A stretch of DNA of 64,000 bases from Siphonodentalium dalli (Eukaryota; Mollusca; Scaphopoda; Gadilida; Siphonodentaliidae). The stretch spans positions 189,153,122 to 189,217,121 of the forward strand of contig CP136069.1 in the NCBI GenBank assembly GCA_032622095.1. Reading direction: 5' to 3'. This document shows, one piece after another, positions 45,101-60,100 of this stretch (position 1 is its first letter; each line of letters begins with the position of its first letter). The notes under the pieces are model-generated. The model had not been told where the DNA came from. It did no database searches and saw only the letters and a program-made list of their open reading frames with translations. The position numbers and the translations under genes were made by a program.

Positions 45101-48100
45101 ACTGAAGTCAATACGTTCAGCTGTAAATCGGCATATGTCAGACAGCAAGATTAAAATCGATATCGTAAAGGATAGTGAATTTCGTGGGGCGAATAGAGTT
45201 TTGGATGCCAAACTGAAAAAACTGTTAGCTGATGGCAAATCAAAGCCGACGAAACATAAAGAAGTGATATCAACCAAAGATCTGCAGCTGATAAATTCAT
45301 ATCTTGCCCAAGACACCCCAATAACATTAAAACTAAGAGTGTGGTACCTTATTACCTTTCATTTTGTAAGTCGGGGATTGGAATTCCATCACCAGTTAAC
45401 ACTGAATTCTTTTGATTTCTGTATTGATGAAAATGGCAGAGAGTATGCAAAACTGAACCATGAAACCAAGCAAAAAAATTGGCAAGGTGGTTTAGATATG
45501 AAAGGTGAAGTTGGGTTCGACAAGCGAATGTATGCCGTGGAAGGTTCAGAGACGTGTCCAGTTAAAGCACTAAAAATGTTCATCGAACTTACAGATCCGA
45601 CAGCAAGTGCTTTATTTAATTGTTGCAAAAAGGATAGTTTATACTCACTCAATCCGAAGGAGTTTCAGTTTTGGTACACCGCCAAACCTCAAGGGAAACG
45701 CAGTTTCGTCAACCACATGAGGGATATCTGCAAATCTGCTGGTACCGATAAAGCTTATACAGCACATTGTCTCAGAGCAACTGCTATTCAGGCCCTGAAT
45801 GATGCAGGATTCGAACTGAGGCATATAATGTTTATGTCCGGCCATAAAAGTGAATCTGCTGTCAGAAGTTACAATAGAGATTGTTCGCGACAGCAGAAAG
45901 AAAACATCAGCGATGCCCTTTTCAGAACAGCAACAGCTGTTGACCAACTTGATGTGCGAGTTCAGGATAATAACTATTCAAAATCAACTAAATCTCACAG
46001 CAGTACCACTTCCAATTCTGAATCTGATCCACATCAACCAGAGGTCGCCATTGAAATGTCCACATCAAATTCAAAATCTCCAATTGACAGTTCAGCATCT
46101 TCACTGACTTCAGCTCTTCATAATATTGAGAACCTTATGCATTCTTCAAGCTTCAAGTCCGCCTTCTTAACAAATGCAACAATTGACACATGCAATTTCA
46201 ATTTCCACTTCAACAAATGAATCTATGATTATGAATTGATATTCCATGATTTCGTTGTTTATCCTTGACATTGATCTTTTATTAAACTTGCCGAATTATA
46301 AAGTCGCCCAATTTATGTTCGACCCAATTTCCCAAAATCCGTTATGAAGTACAGACACAACTCTAACTTTAGTTGTTTTACAATTTGGTGTTTTTGGTTT
46401 ATTTTCTTCAGAAAAATAGTCATAATCCGCAACTAATTTATGCGGATTGTCGTAATTATAAGCAATCAACGTCGTTTTCGATGCATCTGTCGGCGTATAG
46501 AAGTGTCGGATGCCGAACTACATACTTTGTATAATTTCGCTTTGCGAAATTATACAGTATGTAATTCGGCATCCGACACTTCTATACGCCGACAGATGCA
46601 TCGAAAACGACGTTGATTGCATATTTGTAACTCGGGTGTTAATTATCAGATTTTGTTGTCCTTTGGCATGGTGATAGCACAGGTTGGGTGAAAGAATACC
46701 CACATACTACTGGTTTTGTTCATTAATTTTTGTCCATTAACAACTGCCCTTGCTTGACTTGGAAATTTGTGAATTCTATGTCCGAAATAACATTTCAGCT
46801 TGTAACTTGGGCATGGATCATCAGATTCATTTGTGCTGTAGTATGTTGATATCACAGCTCGACAGAAAGGATACCGACTTACTGCAGGTTTTGTCCATTC
46901 TTTTTTACCCAAGTTATGGCCCTTGTTTGACTTGCACATTTGGGAATTTTGTCTCTGTACAAACATTTTAGCCTGTAATTTGGGAGTGGATCATCAGATA
47001 CAGTTGTGCTTTTGTATGGTGGTAGCCTAGCATGCCGTAAAGGATACCCACATACTTCACATTTCATCAAGGATACCCACATACTACACATTTCATGCAG
47101 TAAAGGATACCCACATACTACACATTTCATCCATTCATTTCTACCAGAGTTACAACCCTTGTTTGACTTTGTGAAATTGTGAATTTTGTTTGACTTTTTG
47201 TGTCCTTACCAAATTTAAGCTTGTACATGTAACTTGGGCATGGATCATCAGATTTAGTTGTTCTTTGGTTTGTTGGTATCCAAGTTTGGGGGGAAAAGGA
47301 TACCCTCTTCTTGGATTTAGAATATAAAAACAAATTGCCATCCATACAAATATTTAGTATTGCCCACTCTCTAAATTGATCATCGGGGGCATATTCCATG
47401 CTTGGTATTGCACTTGTTGAATATATATTCTGTTTTAGTGGTCAGAACCTGAGATGAAGGAGCGATTGGAAATCCGTGCTTTCAACAGATGGAAGATACT
47501 TACATCAGAGATGGACAACACACCAGAGGAATTACAGACGCTCAGGTAATACTTATGTACTCTTTATTTGCTGAATGTACTGGAACGTATGTACTTTTCA
47601 GTTCTATATGTATACGTATCCATTGGAATTCCTAAGGATACGCAAATGGCAGGCAGAGAAGGACTTACTTTGTAGGAATGTTTAGTTAATTAGAAGTTCA
47701 CAGAAACTAAGACCGTTTGTTGAACTGAATATGCCTACAAATAGATCAATACAATTAAGTGATAAATCATCACCGAATATTCAGTTTCAATGGGTTAACA
47801 ATTGTCTTAAATGGAGCAGGTTTACGAAGAATGTTGCTAAATGTGGTATTGGTAGTATTTCTTCGGAAGAAATTCTTCCTACTAAGTTTGACCTATTCTA
47901 GAAGTTAAAAATTTCTAGAGTATACAGGAGTAACACCAAATGTTTACACAAATGACAATAGGCAGTTGAATAAAGAATATAAGAACAAATTATTAAAATT
48001 GTAAAAAATAATTAGAAATGATGAAAAATTGTTAGGCCAATGCATTCTCTTATATACGTGAGGCGACATATGGTCGACTCGCATATATAAGAGAATACAT

Positions 48101-51100
48101 TGGCACAGGGTATATGGGTTGATACAAAAATAAGACCTGGCACTGAAAGGGTTAAAAGACTGCAAAAGTTAGGCCTTTATGATTTTCTGTGATTCATAAT
48201 CACAATGTGGGGCACATCAGAAAATAATGTTGGAGAATGTATAGATAGAACGACACAATTGTGTGAACTGGTTAACTTTATTTCACGAGTTTGTTGTGAT
48301 GCGATAGTACAATAAGAACTGTAAGGTTTGAGTTTCATGTACTTCGCGGCACAACAAACGAGTGCAATAACATTAATGTGTTCACACCACTGTGTCGTTC
48401 TATGTTAATTGCACACCCAGAGACTGTATCTTGTAGTATATTGAACATTAGGTCAATACTGCTTCATTTAAAGATGGTGTATCCAGGCCTCAGCCTAGGG
48501 GTTCAGAACAGGGAGACTTGAAGTCTCCCTCCAGGAAATGTAGGGAGACTTCAGGAAATTTAGGGAGACTTCAGGGAGAAGTGGGGAGACTACCAAAAAT
48601 TGACAATTTTCAAATATCGCTTTATTTTATAACATCAATATAAATTTAAAAATTTAAAATAAGAAATAAAACTAAAGAATTTTGACTTTATCTGAAATTA
48701 GGGTAATTGTTATTATTACATTTAACAGTCTGAATCATGATCAGATGTAGTTGGTGGACCCAACTAATCAAATATTCAGCCGTGCTCTGATAATTAACGT
48801 CAGATTTGCGGACTAGATCAGATGATGCATGTAACTTTTTAAGTTTAATTTGGTCACGGCTGTAATGTGGGTGTCCGCTAAAATAAACAATAAGGACTAA
48901 CTAACAAAGGAGTTGCTAAAGCTTTTATTAATTAATGGCCTCCCTTAATTAATGCCAACATCACTGGTATAATCCGATTAAAGCAATAAACTTGACATTT
49001 ATTTACGGCTACGGAAGCGGTCTCTTCAAAAAGTGGGACACGGTCTCTTCAAAAAGTACGACGCGTTACCGAAACGAACTTCCGAACATACTCTGATAAT
49101 TGCGTAATTGTTTTTATATCTGAAAAGCGGGACGGCGGTCTTTTAAGTTAATTAAAACATTTATTTGTGACACTCACGATGGTCAGTAACAACACAGATG
49201 CGAACATATCGTGTTTTCAGCGTGTCAAAACATTCCTGATTAACATTCATTACCGCAAAGCGAACAAAGGCGACTGAATAACAACACGAAACAATAGGTC
49301 ATATTTTATTTTTTATTTTAAACACTTGGGTCTTTGTCTCTGAATAGTCTGCTTCTTTTTGGGATGGCCGCCACAATTCATCTATATACGGACATGTCTG
49401 GGAAAAAAAACTAGAAAAAAAATTCAGAAAAAAAAAATAAAATCCCCCTAAAATTGAAGGCGACTTCGATTTCGCCTTAGAGCGACGATAGGGCGAAGTC
49501 AGCGACAGTAAGGCGACAATCTCGCCCGAGTCGCCTTGTGAGCTGAGGCCTGGGTGTATCTCTTCCTTGAACGTTTTGTATAGATTCGGGATGTAAAATA
49601 ATAATTATGAGTCGGGGGTACCAGTTAACTGGAGCTTCTGTCACTGGACCATTACTACAATTGATGACAAATTTATCTTTTAAAACACTTTGATGTGAAA
49701 TGTTTGAGACACCATATGTTACTCATGTGTTTGTTTGGGAATAGTATTGCTAAGTTGCCTTCAAAACAATTGTCACTTGTAACTTGTAGAAAGTGATGCC
49801 AGGTAGAGATTGACCATCTTTAATTGAACAAAATAGTTTTATAAAGGCTGGACTTCAAAACAGTGATTTATAAAGACTGGACTTCAAAATAGTGATGACC
49901 TTTTCTGTTTCACTTCACACCGTCGTCAATGATGTTATCCACATAATCGGTGTGTATTGTCCAAGGGCAAGACAGATTTTTTTATTGAACGTTTTGAAAC
50001 CTATAGTTTGCAAAAAGTATACAAATTGGTATGCAGTAAATAGAGGATCTACAACGAGTCCACAGTTTATAGCAGAATTTACCAAACGAGTCCAGTATAT
50101 TATGTCTGGACTGAGCCTTTTGCGAGGTCCAGACCTAATTTACTGGACAAGTTTTGTAAATCCCGCTATAAACTGAGGACGAGTTGTAGATTCTATTTAT
50201 TACATGATCCAAAACCTCAACAAAACATACATAAATCAACAACTGGGATGCAAAACTAACATGCCATTCACGTAACTATGCATTGTTTGTCCGCATAAAG
50301 AAATAGTCCCAGATAAATGAAGAATCTTTGGCGTATTTAGTGGCATATATCTAATTGACATACCTTTCCAAAATCTTGAATGTGAACCTAATATATAAAC
50401 ACAAGATAGAAGGTATACACCAGGTTATAACGCAATGCGAATGCATGATGTCAACTCGCATAGAAACATACGGAACACAGTGACCTAATATAACGACCTT
50501 TGACCAACTGACATAGAATGTAAATAGTGGCTATTACGCGCTATGAATTTCACACTGTTTACAGTAGTAACAATCGATCGATTAATTATGTTGGAAAAGG
50601 CTGAATGGAATCAGGATGGGCAGGTCCTGTCAATGCATGCGTCATTTTTTGACGCGCACAACAAGAGGATCGAACACTCCCACAACTGTTCATAGTTTGG
50701 TCAAACACGCACAATGCGTTGTCAATGTGATCAAATTGAGCGTATGGTTTACGGAACTTTAGTTAAATCAGTTTTATTCGACAAATTATTATTACATTAA
50801 AAACTGCGCATGCCCAGACCGGACCTGCCTATCCTGATTCCATTCAGTACCCACCAATTATGTATTGCTCATTGTGATTGGTCAATGACTATCCCCTCCA
50901 GCTATTGACAAATCAAATTGCGTGTAACATATCCGAAGTCGGCTGAGAAAACAGCGTGTTACCAATGCTCGAACTCGTATTGATGAAATCTATACTATAT
51001 AGCTCAAATTAACAAGGGTAATTGAAGATGGTGGTTTTTGTATTGATGACTTTCCAACCAGAACCATTTCTAAACATGGGACTCTATCACATAGAGACAG

Positions 51101-54100
51101 AACGCAACATGCATCCTATTTGAGAATCTTTTATCGAATGAGTTGTGGGCAGTGCAAGATATATTTCACGATAGCGGAGCTGGAGTGAATTATGAATATG
51201 TGCCTTCCGCAAAGAGTTTGATAAAAGATTGTAGATTATGATGCAAGTTGTGTTTTGTATTAATTTCACACCCTTGTGTGGATAAGTTTAATTCAATCCA
51301 TGACTGTGACTACCATTGATACTAAAACTACCTTTACTGTGATTTATGGCTAATGAAAAACCAGTAATTAGATGTGCATCACATATAAGAGGATTGTTAA
51401 CATTATGGCTTGTGTTCCTCTTGATGTATACAACAATATGTATTCAATGGTTGTTATCCATTGAATACATGTGTCTCATGCCCACATGTTGAATAAATAC
51501 TGTTAACACAGCACCCTACTTTTTCCAGGTTACAGGCTTTCCGCCCCGCAGGTTCTTGAAAACCCTTGAATTTTTAGCATATAACTCCTTGAAAACCCTT
51601 GAATTTTGACCCCGAATACTCCTTGAAAACCCTTGAATTTCATAAGAAAATAGCTGCAAGAACCCTGATGGTACATCAGAAACACAATTAATTGCAACCA
51701 TATTGGTTATAGGGGCAGGTAGAGATAGAATTTGTTTTAATGGGTACAAATTTATATTGGGCGGTGTTGATAAGCTTACATTTCATATGTTCCATATATA
51801 GACTTAAATCATTATTAGTCAGTGTGGCTATTCTGTGAAATACATATTCCCGAAGTTAACAATTTTGTATTAACCCTTTACCCAACAGAAGGGCCCTGTG
51901 CCAATGCATTCTCTTATATATGCGAGTCGACCATAGGTCGCCTCGCATATATAAGAGAATGCATTGGCTTAACACATTAAAAATTATAAAATTGTTAAAG
52001 AATGTAAGAAAAAATGGTAAAAAGTGTTAAATTTTTATTTTTTTTAGGCCAATGCATTTTCTTATATATGCGAGGCGACCTATGGTCGACTCGCATATAT
52101 AAGAGAATGCATTGGCACAGGGCATAACTGTAACTATCACAATGTGGTCAAGGAGCCGGTTCCAATGATATCCATATTTGTATGGTTCTATTGAGACAGA
52201 CCGAAGATATTTTAGGCTGTTGAAGCTTTATTTGGCCGGTTTTGGCCGTTTTGTTGGGTAAAGGGTTAAAGGTACCTTGTGGAAAATTATATTAAATTTT
52301 TGGAATATTTTAAACATGACTGAATATTTTAAACATGACTGAATATTTTAAACATGACTGAATATTTTGTTTTCCTCCAGGCCTAATAAAGATGAAGACT
52401 GTAACAAAGCATTTGTCAAGAATGGGCAGAATTCTGAGAAGAAGTTCATGCAAGTTCATTACCTCAAGGTGAGGTGATGTTTATAACATGAGCAGACATG
52501 TTAGTGATGAATTCAGGACTCTACAGTAATGCCCTAAATAATCAACTCTTTAACCACAGCAGAATTATGGGTAATTTTTCAGGATTTAGTCGGAAATATG
52601 GCTTGTTGCCATTCGTCAGAAAGCTCTCACTGAGAGCTTTCGATGAATGGCAACAAGCCATATTTCCGACTAAATCCTGAAAAATTACCCGTAATTCTGA
52701 TGTGGTTAAGGAGTTGATTATTTAGGGCATTACTGTATATCATCTGCAGTATTTAAAATTAACGTCCTGGATTATATGGCCAAATATATATATGTAAATA
52801 GACACAAATATTCAATTATTTATTTTAATAATATAGAACTCTACTGAGAGATGGACAGTTATAATGTTCAGAAGTCAGCAAAACCTTCTGAAAATCTGGG
52901 ATAGTTGGCTGTACATGTATTTGCCTAACATGAAGCTTATGAATAGATTGGCTTGTTCACGCTTTCAATTTTGAATTGAAATCTCATTAACTAGGTTCAG
53001 GGTTAATTTGTATGCTCAATAAATAGACAGTACACAACACGCACCTTAATCAACAATTGTTTATCAAATGTGTTGCAGATGGATATCACTCGAGAGAGAG
53101 GAGTTCGAATGAAATGCAATTATTCACCATGAGTTATTTAAAAGATTTGAGATTATGACACAAGTTGTGTTGTGATTTCAGGATTCCGCTTAACTCTTTC
53201 TTTACAAAATACTGATGAGTTCCCCTTAGGAAATGTTCAGATAATAAGTTCAACAGGCCGTTTTTTAAACTTAAGTAGACCATTGCGATGTATACTTTTG
53301 TAACTGAATTTAAGAATCCATTTAGTCTAGAAAGTGTTAACTAGCAGAGTAGATATAAGCAAATTCAAATCCATATTTGTGTTTTATGTTTTTTGTGGGT
53401 TGTCTAATTTCTTCACTAAGCTGTATTCAAACCTTGAAATAGTGGTTGTCATTTGCAGAATTGGAGATCTAGGATCAGATTGAAGTTCACCAGTTGAAGT
53501 TGGTAATGTTCACCCATTAATCACCTCGATTATGCATTTTATCATCTGCAAGGGAGGGAATTTAGAAACTGAACAGAAGGGAAATAGTAACTAAAACAAT
53601 GTTAATTTGAGACTATATATACTTCCCAGAAGATGAGGCCTAAGCAGAATGATGTCCCCAGAAGGTGAATTTGGTGATGCTAGCCCACCATGCAGGATAG
53701 CATCACTAAATTCACCCTCTGGGGACCTCATTCTGCAGATGACAGACACACTATTTGAAGGCTTTGCTATATTCCAGTTTTATTTTACAGGGTTATTTCC
53801 TTCTAATGGAGTTTGAGGCTGTGATTGGCACAACTGGAATGCTGAAGTTTTTCAAGTCTTTCATCAGAAAATTCCATGGTGACCTTGTTACCTCAAAGGT
53901 GAGAAATTGTAATTCCCATTGACGTTAGTCCAAGGTTTTGACCAAGACAAAGTGATAGCTGATATCTTGTCATGGAATTCAATCTCTGGTATTTTTTTTA
54001 AGTCTGAAATTTCAAAGGTAAAATTACTGGGCTAATTTTTCTGCTTGCGGTCATATTAGGATGAAGTGTGAGACGCTGAAGGTGACTTCTTCCCTCTCGG

Positions 54101-57100
54101 AGAACCTATATTAGACATTGATAAAACTTCATAGGAAGAATGTAATATACATGTACAGTGATACGAATTAGTGACATTGCTTTCTGTCTGACTTTAACTC
54201 AATTCACACATGAAGGTAGTTACTGTTTATGAATATCTTATCACACTGAGGAATAAGTAAAAGGCACTTATTCCAGAATTAAATTTCCCATAGAAAATTG
54301 CATAGGGGTACTGTACACTAAATCCGGCCATTTATGAGATCATCTCCTTTTATACTCAACAGAATATATGCAACAAATGAATGAATTTAAGCCATGGATT
54401 AGTGCAAAATACACTCATGTACTCTATGAACAATGCAAACAAAAATTGGTAACTATAATGAAAATGAGATTATGACTTGAACCATAAAATCATTTTCATT
54501 ATATTTACCATGTTGTTTGAATCATTCATAGAGCACAAGAGTGTATTTGCAACTAATCCATGTCTCGAATTCATTCATTTGTTGCATATATTCTGTTGAG
54601 TATAAAAGGAGATGGTCTCATAAATGGCGGGATTTTAGTGTACAATCCCCCTTTAAAAGGAATTTGTTGGTTTACAAATGCTATAACCTCCTTTGTTATA
54701 TCCAATTTATACAATACACTTCGGGCCACAATCTAACCCTTTACCCAACAGAACGGCCCTGTGCCAATGCATTCTCTTATATATGCGAGTCGACCATAGG
54801 TCGCCTCGCATATATAAGAGAATGCATTGGCTTAACACATTAAAAATTATAAAATTGTTAAAGAATGTAAGAAAATATGGTAAAAAGTTATTTTTAGGCC
54901 AATGCATTCTCTTATATATGCGAGGCCACCTATGGTCGACTCGCATATATAAGAGAATGCATTGGCACAGGGCATATCTGTAACCATCACAATGTGGTCA
55001 ATGAGCCGGTTCCAATGATATCCATATTTGTATGGTTTTATTGAGACAGACCCAAGATATTTTAGGCCGTTGAAGCTTTATTTGGCCGGTTTGTTGGGTA
55101 AAGGGATAAGGAGCCCCAATCTCATTATATAGGCATTATCTTTACTTTGGAAAAACTGTTATCAGAAAACTAGTACTGGTACCGTAGCTATGGGTGTTTC
55201 AAAGATTGAGACTTAAAAAGAAAGTTGTTGTTCATATTTGCTAAATTGAACAATAAATAATGTCCGAAACATACCAAATGTCAGAAACCACTTTGTTAGG
55301 TATTTCCATCTGTACCACTGTCCTCTTATTGCAGGATGTCCTGGATTTGCTCTTCCATGAGTTTCCTGAATTAAGGTGAGCATATACAGTAATGCCCTAA
55401 ATAATCAACTCCTTAACCACAACAGAATTATGGGTAACTATTCAGGATTTAGTCGGAAATATGGCTTGTTGCCATTCATCAGAAAGCTCTCACTGAGAGT
55501 TTTACGATTAATGGCAACAAGCCATATTTCGGACTAAATCCTAAAAAAATTATCATAATTCTGCTGTGGTTAAGGAGTCGATTATTTAGGGCATTACTGT
55601 ACCAACAATGTCTTAATGGGCACAGTGACTCTGGTCATGTGCTGGATGTATATACATGTAGTGGGATAAACTGATTCCAAATCAGAAGCACACTGGTTTC
55701 TACTATCTACAGTATACTGTATTTTGTTTATTTAGGTTTAAACATTATAAGCTGCTATTGAACTTGGGCCCTGCGAATCGGGCATTTTCATTTTGAATCA
55801 AATCTCGAATCGAATCATTCAAATGATTCTGAATCTCATCGAATCTCGAATCGAATTATATCAGACATATCATTAATGAAGATGTAGATATCACTTGACT
55901 GAGTGGGCATACTGGTATCAATTTACTAACTTTGTAATGCCGATAAGTGATCATCGCTATATAATGTAAATATTATCCATAAATGGATCAAATTCGCATT
56001 TAACCAATTAAGTGCGCACTCTTTGTGGCTATCTCTGCTATAGAATATCATAAGCAATAATGAAGTCAGTAAGCATTCACATAGCTGAAGTTCGACATAT
56101 ATATGAAATTTTGCTAGATCAGTTTTGTCAGTCGTGCAATGCTTCGGTGGTATATATAGTATAGCTCAGTCTACAACAGTGTTTGTAATGTGTGTTCTTT
56201 TGTTGGTATCATAAGTTGTCTTCGTGAAAAAGCAATGTTGTCCGTTGCCGTAATGGGAATACAACTGGTGCCAGTGATTCGATACAATTTGAATCAGGAC
56301 AGCCGATTTCGAATAAAATCAGATGAAAGATTCCGAATCGCATCTAATCGAATCAAATCACATGGCCATATATTGAAATATAATAGCTGGGTACCCTTTA
56401 ATGGGTGTTTACTTGATTTCCATCCACTTAGTTGTAGGGAATGTCAGATATTAACATCATTGCACTTATTATCTAAACACCATCTGTTTTTATACGCCCG
56501 TTTTAAAAAACGGTCGTATTTTGTAAATGGGTTGTCCGTCCGTCATCTGTCGTCCGTCATCCGTCGTCCGTTCGCTTTTGGTTTCCGGATGATAACTTTA
56601 GATTGAATCGAGTGAACTGAACCAAATTTGGTATATTAGTTTACCACCCCAAAATACAGATCAAGTTCGTATATTTGTTTTGTCCGCATGATTTGGACTG
56701 AGTTATGCCCCTTTTTCGACTTAGATTTTACCTGATATGCGGTTTCCAAGTTCTTGTGTTTTATTTTTTTTATTATTTCATCTTAAAGGGGTACTGTACA
56801 CAAAGATAGGCGATTTTTTTATTTACTCCCATTGAAATAACTTTCAAGTTCGATTGTGTTCGTATTAAATGAGTTTCGTATAAACCTAATTTAGCGAAAA
56901 AAATATTGATCTTGGAAACAAAAATATTACGATTTCAAACTACGCGCCATGTTTTTGACCTTCACCGGAGAAGACGCAAGTCGCAGGAATAACCGGAAGT
57001 TCATTGCTCACAGCTTCGATTGATGCATTCAATCTCTTCCATCGAACAATCTCACTCCCTATAAAATACTTGACGCTTTATGACTCTTGTTTCTTTCTCC

Positions 57101-60100
57101 TTTTTTCCGAATCGGTTATAATGGGCCTTCTTTTGCAGGTAACATGTTTTGTTTGCAACTCAATAATGTTCGTGAACGGCCGTCGATAAAAGACACGCAA
57201 CATATGCGATTTCAAGAACGGTAACTCGTAATGGCATAATTCTCCATTTTATGACTCCAGCCATAAATTAATTTATATTAAATAATTCAATTTTACTTTT
57301 ACGATAGCCTGTTAACCGGAACGTTTTCAGTAGACATCGTCGACTCAAATTAGTTATTTTATAATATAATATTCATATTATATCGCTATTGTCACCGGGA
57401 ATTTATTGAAATTGGGGTACAGTACCCCTTTAAGTCAAAGGTTTCAAACAAATGAATTTAACCTTGCCCCACTCTACTCCAGAAACGGGCGTATTATGCC
57501 ACGCCCCAACGGCGTGCTCTTGTTAGTATATGGTATGGCCCACAAGTCCCTGTTGACAGTAAATGTGTTACCCAGTTTCATTCTATATATATTATATATT
57601 GTTCTGTCTGTTGTCATCTTATAATTTCTCAAATTCTCTGCAAATGCAGAATAGACTATTTCAATATAATATTATGCTTTCAGAATTGAGTGGAAGAATA
57701 CACTCAGGTATAACAAGATAAATTAAAACACTGCAAGGTTACAAGTTTTGTTATACCCCCATCCAAAAGATGGGGGTATACTGGGTTACATGCATCGGGG
57801 CATCGTCCATCCGTTCATCCATCCACTCATATATCTCAAACATGGGTTATTGGATCTTGATAAAATTTTATATGCATGTTTGGCATCAGGTGGTCTTTCA
57901 AAAGATTATTCATTGACATTGTTCACATTTTCCCTTCAACAGTTATCCCTATTTCTTTTTCTGTTGGATTTTCGTTCATCTGCTGATATATCTCAACCAT
58001 GGGGTACCTTACTCGTATTTAAATTCGCGCAGTACTATTTTTCGCGCATCCATCGGTGCGCAAATTTAAAACTGAGCGAAAAATAGTACGACTCCTGAAT
58101 TTATACTAAACCGCGTGGGAAAATAATAGGGTTATATGTTCGTGAGTTACATATCCATGTATTACGGAAGATTTGAGTGATTACATTCATATTCGAACAA
58201 CCAATCTCAATACCATTTAAAGCATATAAAGCAATAAATAATTGTATAGTCTTCTACGTTTTAATGCCTGTAAAAATAGACATATTTCAGAGTGAAGGTG
58301 CACGAAAGCACGTCTCCATACCCACAACTCTTCATGGAGTGGCGCCGTGGTCATATAACAGTCTTGAGTTATTTATGTGAACCCAACTTGAACTATTTAA
58401 AATGCAAACTATTTCTTTTTTTCGGAAGTCATCAGCCTACTCGGTTCTGGTTTTACTTTTGAGCTCAATTAAATGATCCACATAAATGCTTAAATATCAG
58501 AATAATTACTTGGGATCATACACCGTACACCCATCTTCACAACAAAATTATAATGCAGTCATGTTCTACTGGATGTCAATTTCCGTCAATTCAAAGTGCG
58601 CGAATTTAAAACTGAGTGAAAAATAGTATTGCGCGAATTTAAATACGAGTAAGGTATCGGATCTTGATGAAATTTGATATGCAGGTTTGTCATCAGGGGG
58701 CTTTCAAAAGAATGTTCTTTGATCGATGTTGTTCACATTTTCCATTCAAGATTTCTCCATCTTTGTTTATCAGAAAATGTTGGATTTCCATCCGTCTGCT
58801 CATATATCTCAGCCATGGGTTATTGAATTCTGTTGAAATAAGGAGGTTTGGAATCAGGTGGGCTTTCAAAAGAGGGTACAGTTATATTGTTTGCATTTTC
58901 CTTTCATGAGTTATCCCTCTTTGTTTATCTGAAAATGTTTAATTATTGTTTGTCCCTTCATATATTTTTTTTTAATTTGGTTTCCATCCTGCCCATGTTT
59001 TAACTAGCACCATGGGGGTATCCCCGCGACTGAGGTGCAACTTCTTGTTTATTCTAATTACAGTGCCAATGGGTTCACACAGAAAACAGTGTGTGAAGAA
59101 TGGCTTGATTATCCCAGTCTACCTGAGGTAAGTCAGGGGGAAGTTGCTCCCCCCAAGCCCATATTTTCCCAAGACTAGTGTTTAATCACCTACAAGTAAC
59201 TCACCACTAAATAAAACAATGAGATGGTGACAAACCAAGATATTGTATTTTCCAGCTAACGTTGACCACAAATTATCACCAAAATAAACTGTTCAGGGAA
59301 TACAAATTATAAGTTATTGTGGTGGATTGACTGTAAGGTGGTGTGACATTGACGGCTTGAAGATTATGTTCAACCGAGTCGTAAAGTGACAAGGTTGAAT
59401 ATACGCTCAATGCCACACCATCTTACTGTCAATCCACCACAATAATGTATATGTTCTGCCGACAATCATGGTCATTCATAGAAATTTGACATTTATTCCG
59501 AAGAATGATCAGCAGAAAAATGTCAAAATCTCCTATCAACGTAAATGACGTCATGAAAAAATCAGGCCAGCAAGAGACGATGGAACATTTGTCTTGGTTT
59601 CACTTGTGTGGACGGCTCTAGACGTGGGATATGTTGTGCGACTCTCTGGCTAATCAATGATGCCGTTTCTTACTGGAACATCAACAAATATTCATGTCTA
59701 ATAAATAATTTGTAAGTTGATATCGTATAATGTGTCGAGGGCAGTTATTTTATCCACAGATTTATAATGATGTGTGAATTACAAAATCTCTCCACAATAT
59801 ATACTAACATCAGTTTTGTGCAGTGCCAATGAAAATGACATTAATCCTTTCATGATTGGAGCTGTGCTGGTGCAGCATTAAAGATCTCATGCAAGTACGT
59901 TGTCTTATATATTCTCGAATACCCCATAGGGAGCCTCACATAAATAAGAGAATGCACTGGCTTACAAGGTCAAGGTAAATATTGTTAGGCCAATGTATTC
60001 TCTTATATATGCGAGGCTTCCTATGGGAGACTCGCATATATGAGAGAATTCATTGGCACAGGGCTTTCACAAAGTTTGAGGAAGCTCCAGTCATGGAAGG

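Noticed and set aside
49892-50176. 94-aa plus-strand frame
   Set aside because: The last half lies in the inverted-repeat element at 50041-50195 and the rest has no motif.
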